Positions 63,893 to 64,000 of a DNA stretch of 64,000 bases are shown here, piece by piece (the first letter of the stretch is position 1; each line of letters begins with the position of its first letter). This DNA comes from Ruminococcus sp. (GTDB taxonomy: Bacteria > Bacillota > Clostridia > Oscillospirales > Ruminococcaceae). The stretch lies in contig JAGAJO010000010.1 of assembly GCA_017626015.1 (NCBI GenBank), positions 1 to 64,000 of the forward strand, in the 5' to 3' direction. Position numbers and translations under genes: made by a program. The notes under the pieces are model-generated. The model saw only the letters and a list, made by a program, of their open reading frames with translations, was not told the DNA's origin and searched no databases.

Positions 63893-64000
63893 ATGGCAAA
63901 GAAAAACTATTTCGGTAATAAGATCTCGCCCTCATGCTCTTACTGTATGTTCGGCAACCGTTCTAAGGAAGGAAATAAGGTGCTTTGCGAGAAGCAGGGA
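63893..64000 (+). CDS. Start of a small Cys-containing protein (runs off the window)
   Basis: Only the first 36 codons are present: MAKKNYFGNKISPSCSYCM, then GNRSKEGNKVLCEKQG. CxxC followed by a third Cys suggests a metal knuckle. AAAAGGAG lies before the ATG, and TGATATAAT (63835-63843) could be an extended -10. No family recognised; it is cut by the window end. Confidence 0.6.
   Translation, partial: MAKKNYFGNKISPSCSYCMFGNRSKEGNKVLCEKQG

Overview
The window reads as chromosomal DNA of a spore-forming, low-to-mid GC Firmicute. It is most likely a Clostridia member of the Ruminococcus/Oscillospiraceae type. This rests on DUF5104-type lipoproteins, a full set of sporulation genes (spoIIGA, sigE, sigG, yqfC, yqfD, ylbJ, yunB, ymxH), a split transketolase, a GatCAB amidotransferase and AGGAGG-type ribosome binding sites throughout. 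The genus is inference. Most of the window is densely packed conserved core genome. I see no rRNA, tRNA, CRISPR array or intact insertion sequence.

Layout. 0-2.3 kb: a small decaying accessory island on the minus strand, with two intact DUF5104 lipoproteins, a duplicated broken third copy and a frameshifted DUF4474 gene. 2.4-7.8 kb: a coiled-coil membrane protein, a two-domain polyphosphate kinase 2 protein, acetate kinase and, divergently, the tRNA acetate ligase TmcAL. 7.8-11.6 kb: a large secreted papain-fold protein. 11.6-17.3 kb: an ACT protein with its PFL partner, a TIM-barrel protein, a PHP phosphatase, sigG, a Spo0A-like regulator and ymxH behind an unusual nested hairpin. 17.3-19.2 kb: rpsB-tsf. 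19.2-25.2 kb, minus: an ECF sigma factor fused to a regulator, a 185-bp fold-back repeat, a glycosyltransferase/phosphodiester glycosidase operon and spoIIGA-sigE. 25.3-30.5 kb, minus: DUF951-prfA-tsaC-coaE-lytic transglycosylase, then an M18 aminopeptidase.

30.6-39.0 kb: miaB-ymcA/ylbF-mutS-(broken kinase)-mutL-miaA-hfq, the same order as the ymcB-ymcA-mutSL-miaA-hfq region of Bacillus. 39.0-45.5 kb: an HlyD-like protein followed by the division cluster yggS-sepF-ylmH-divIVA-lspA-rluD and a HAD phosphatase. 45.5-48 kb: split transketolase and yunB. 48-54.8 kb: ligA, a YcxB-like protein, gatCAB and an unknown membrane protein. 54.9-62.7 kb, minus: mutS2, then the classic yqfC-yqfD-phoH-ybeY-dgkA-era-(yqzL)-recO cluster. 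62.7-64 kb: ylbJ and the start of a small Cys-containing protein.

Themes. (1) Sporulation: sigma E and its protease, sigma G with a good sigma F/G-type promoter, and candidate sigma E promoters at ylbJ and yunB. The usual spoIIGA-sigE-sigG block is split into two oppositely oriented pieces 8 kb apart. (2) DNA repair and translation fidelity: mutS, mutL, mutS2, ligA, recO, miaA, miaB, TmcAL, tsaC. (3) Housekeeping promoters repeatedly show TTGnnn-N17-TATAAT, often with an extended TGn at -10. The items most worth a second look are the ymxH leader hairpin, the Spo0A-like protein with a degraded receiver pocket, the ECF-regulator fusion with an internal ribosome binding site, the fold-back element, the in-frame TGA inside a Walker A motif, and the decaying DUF5104/DUF4474 island.
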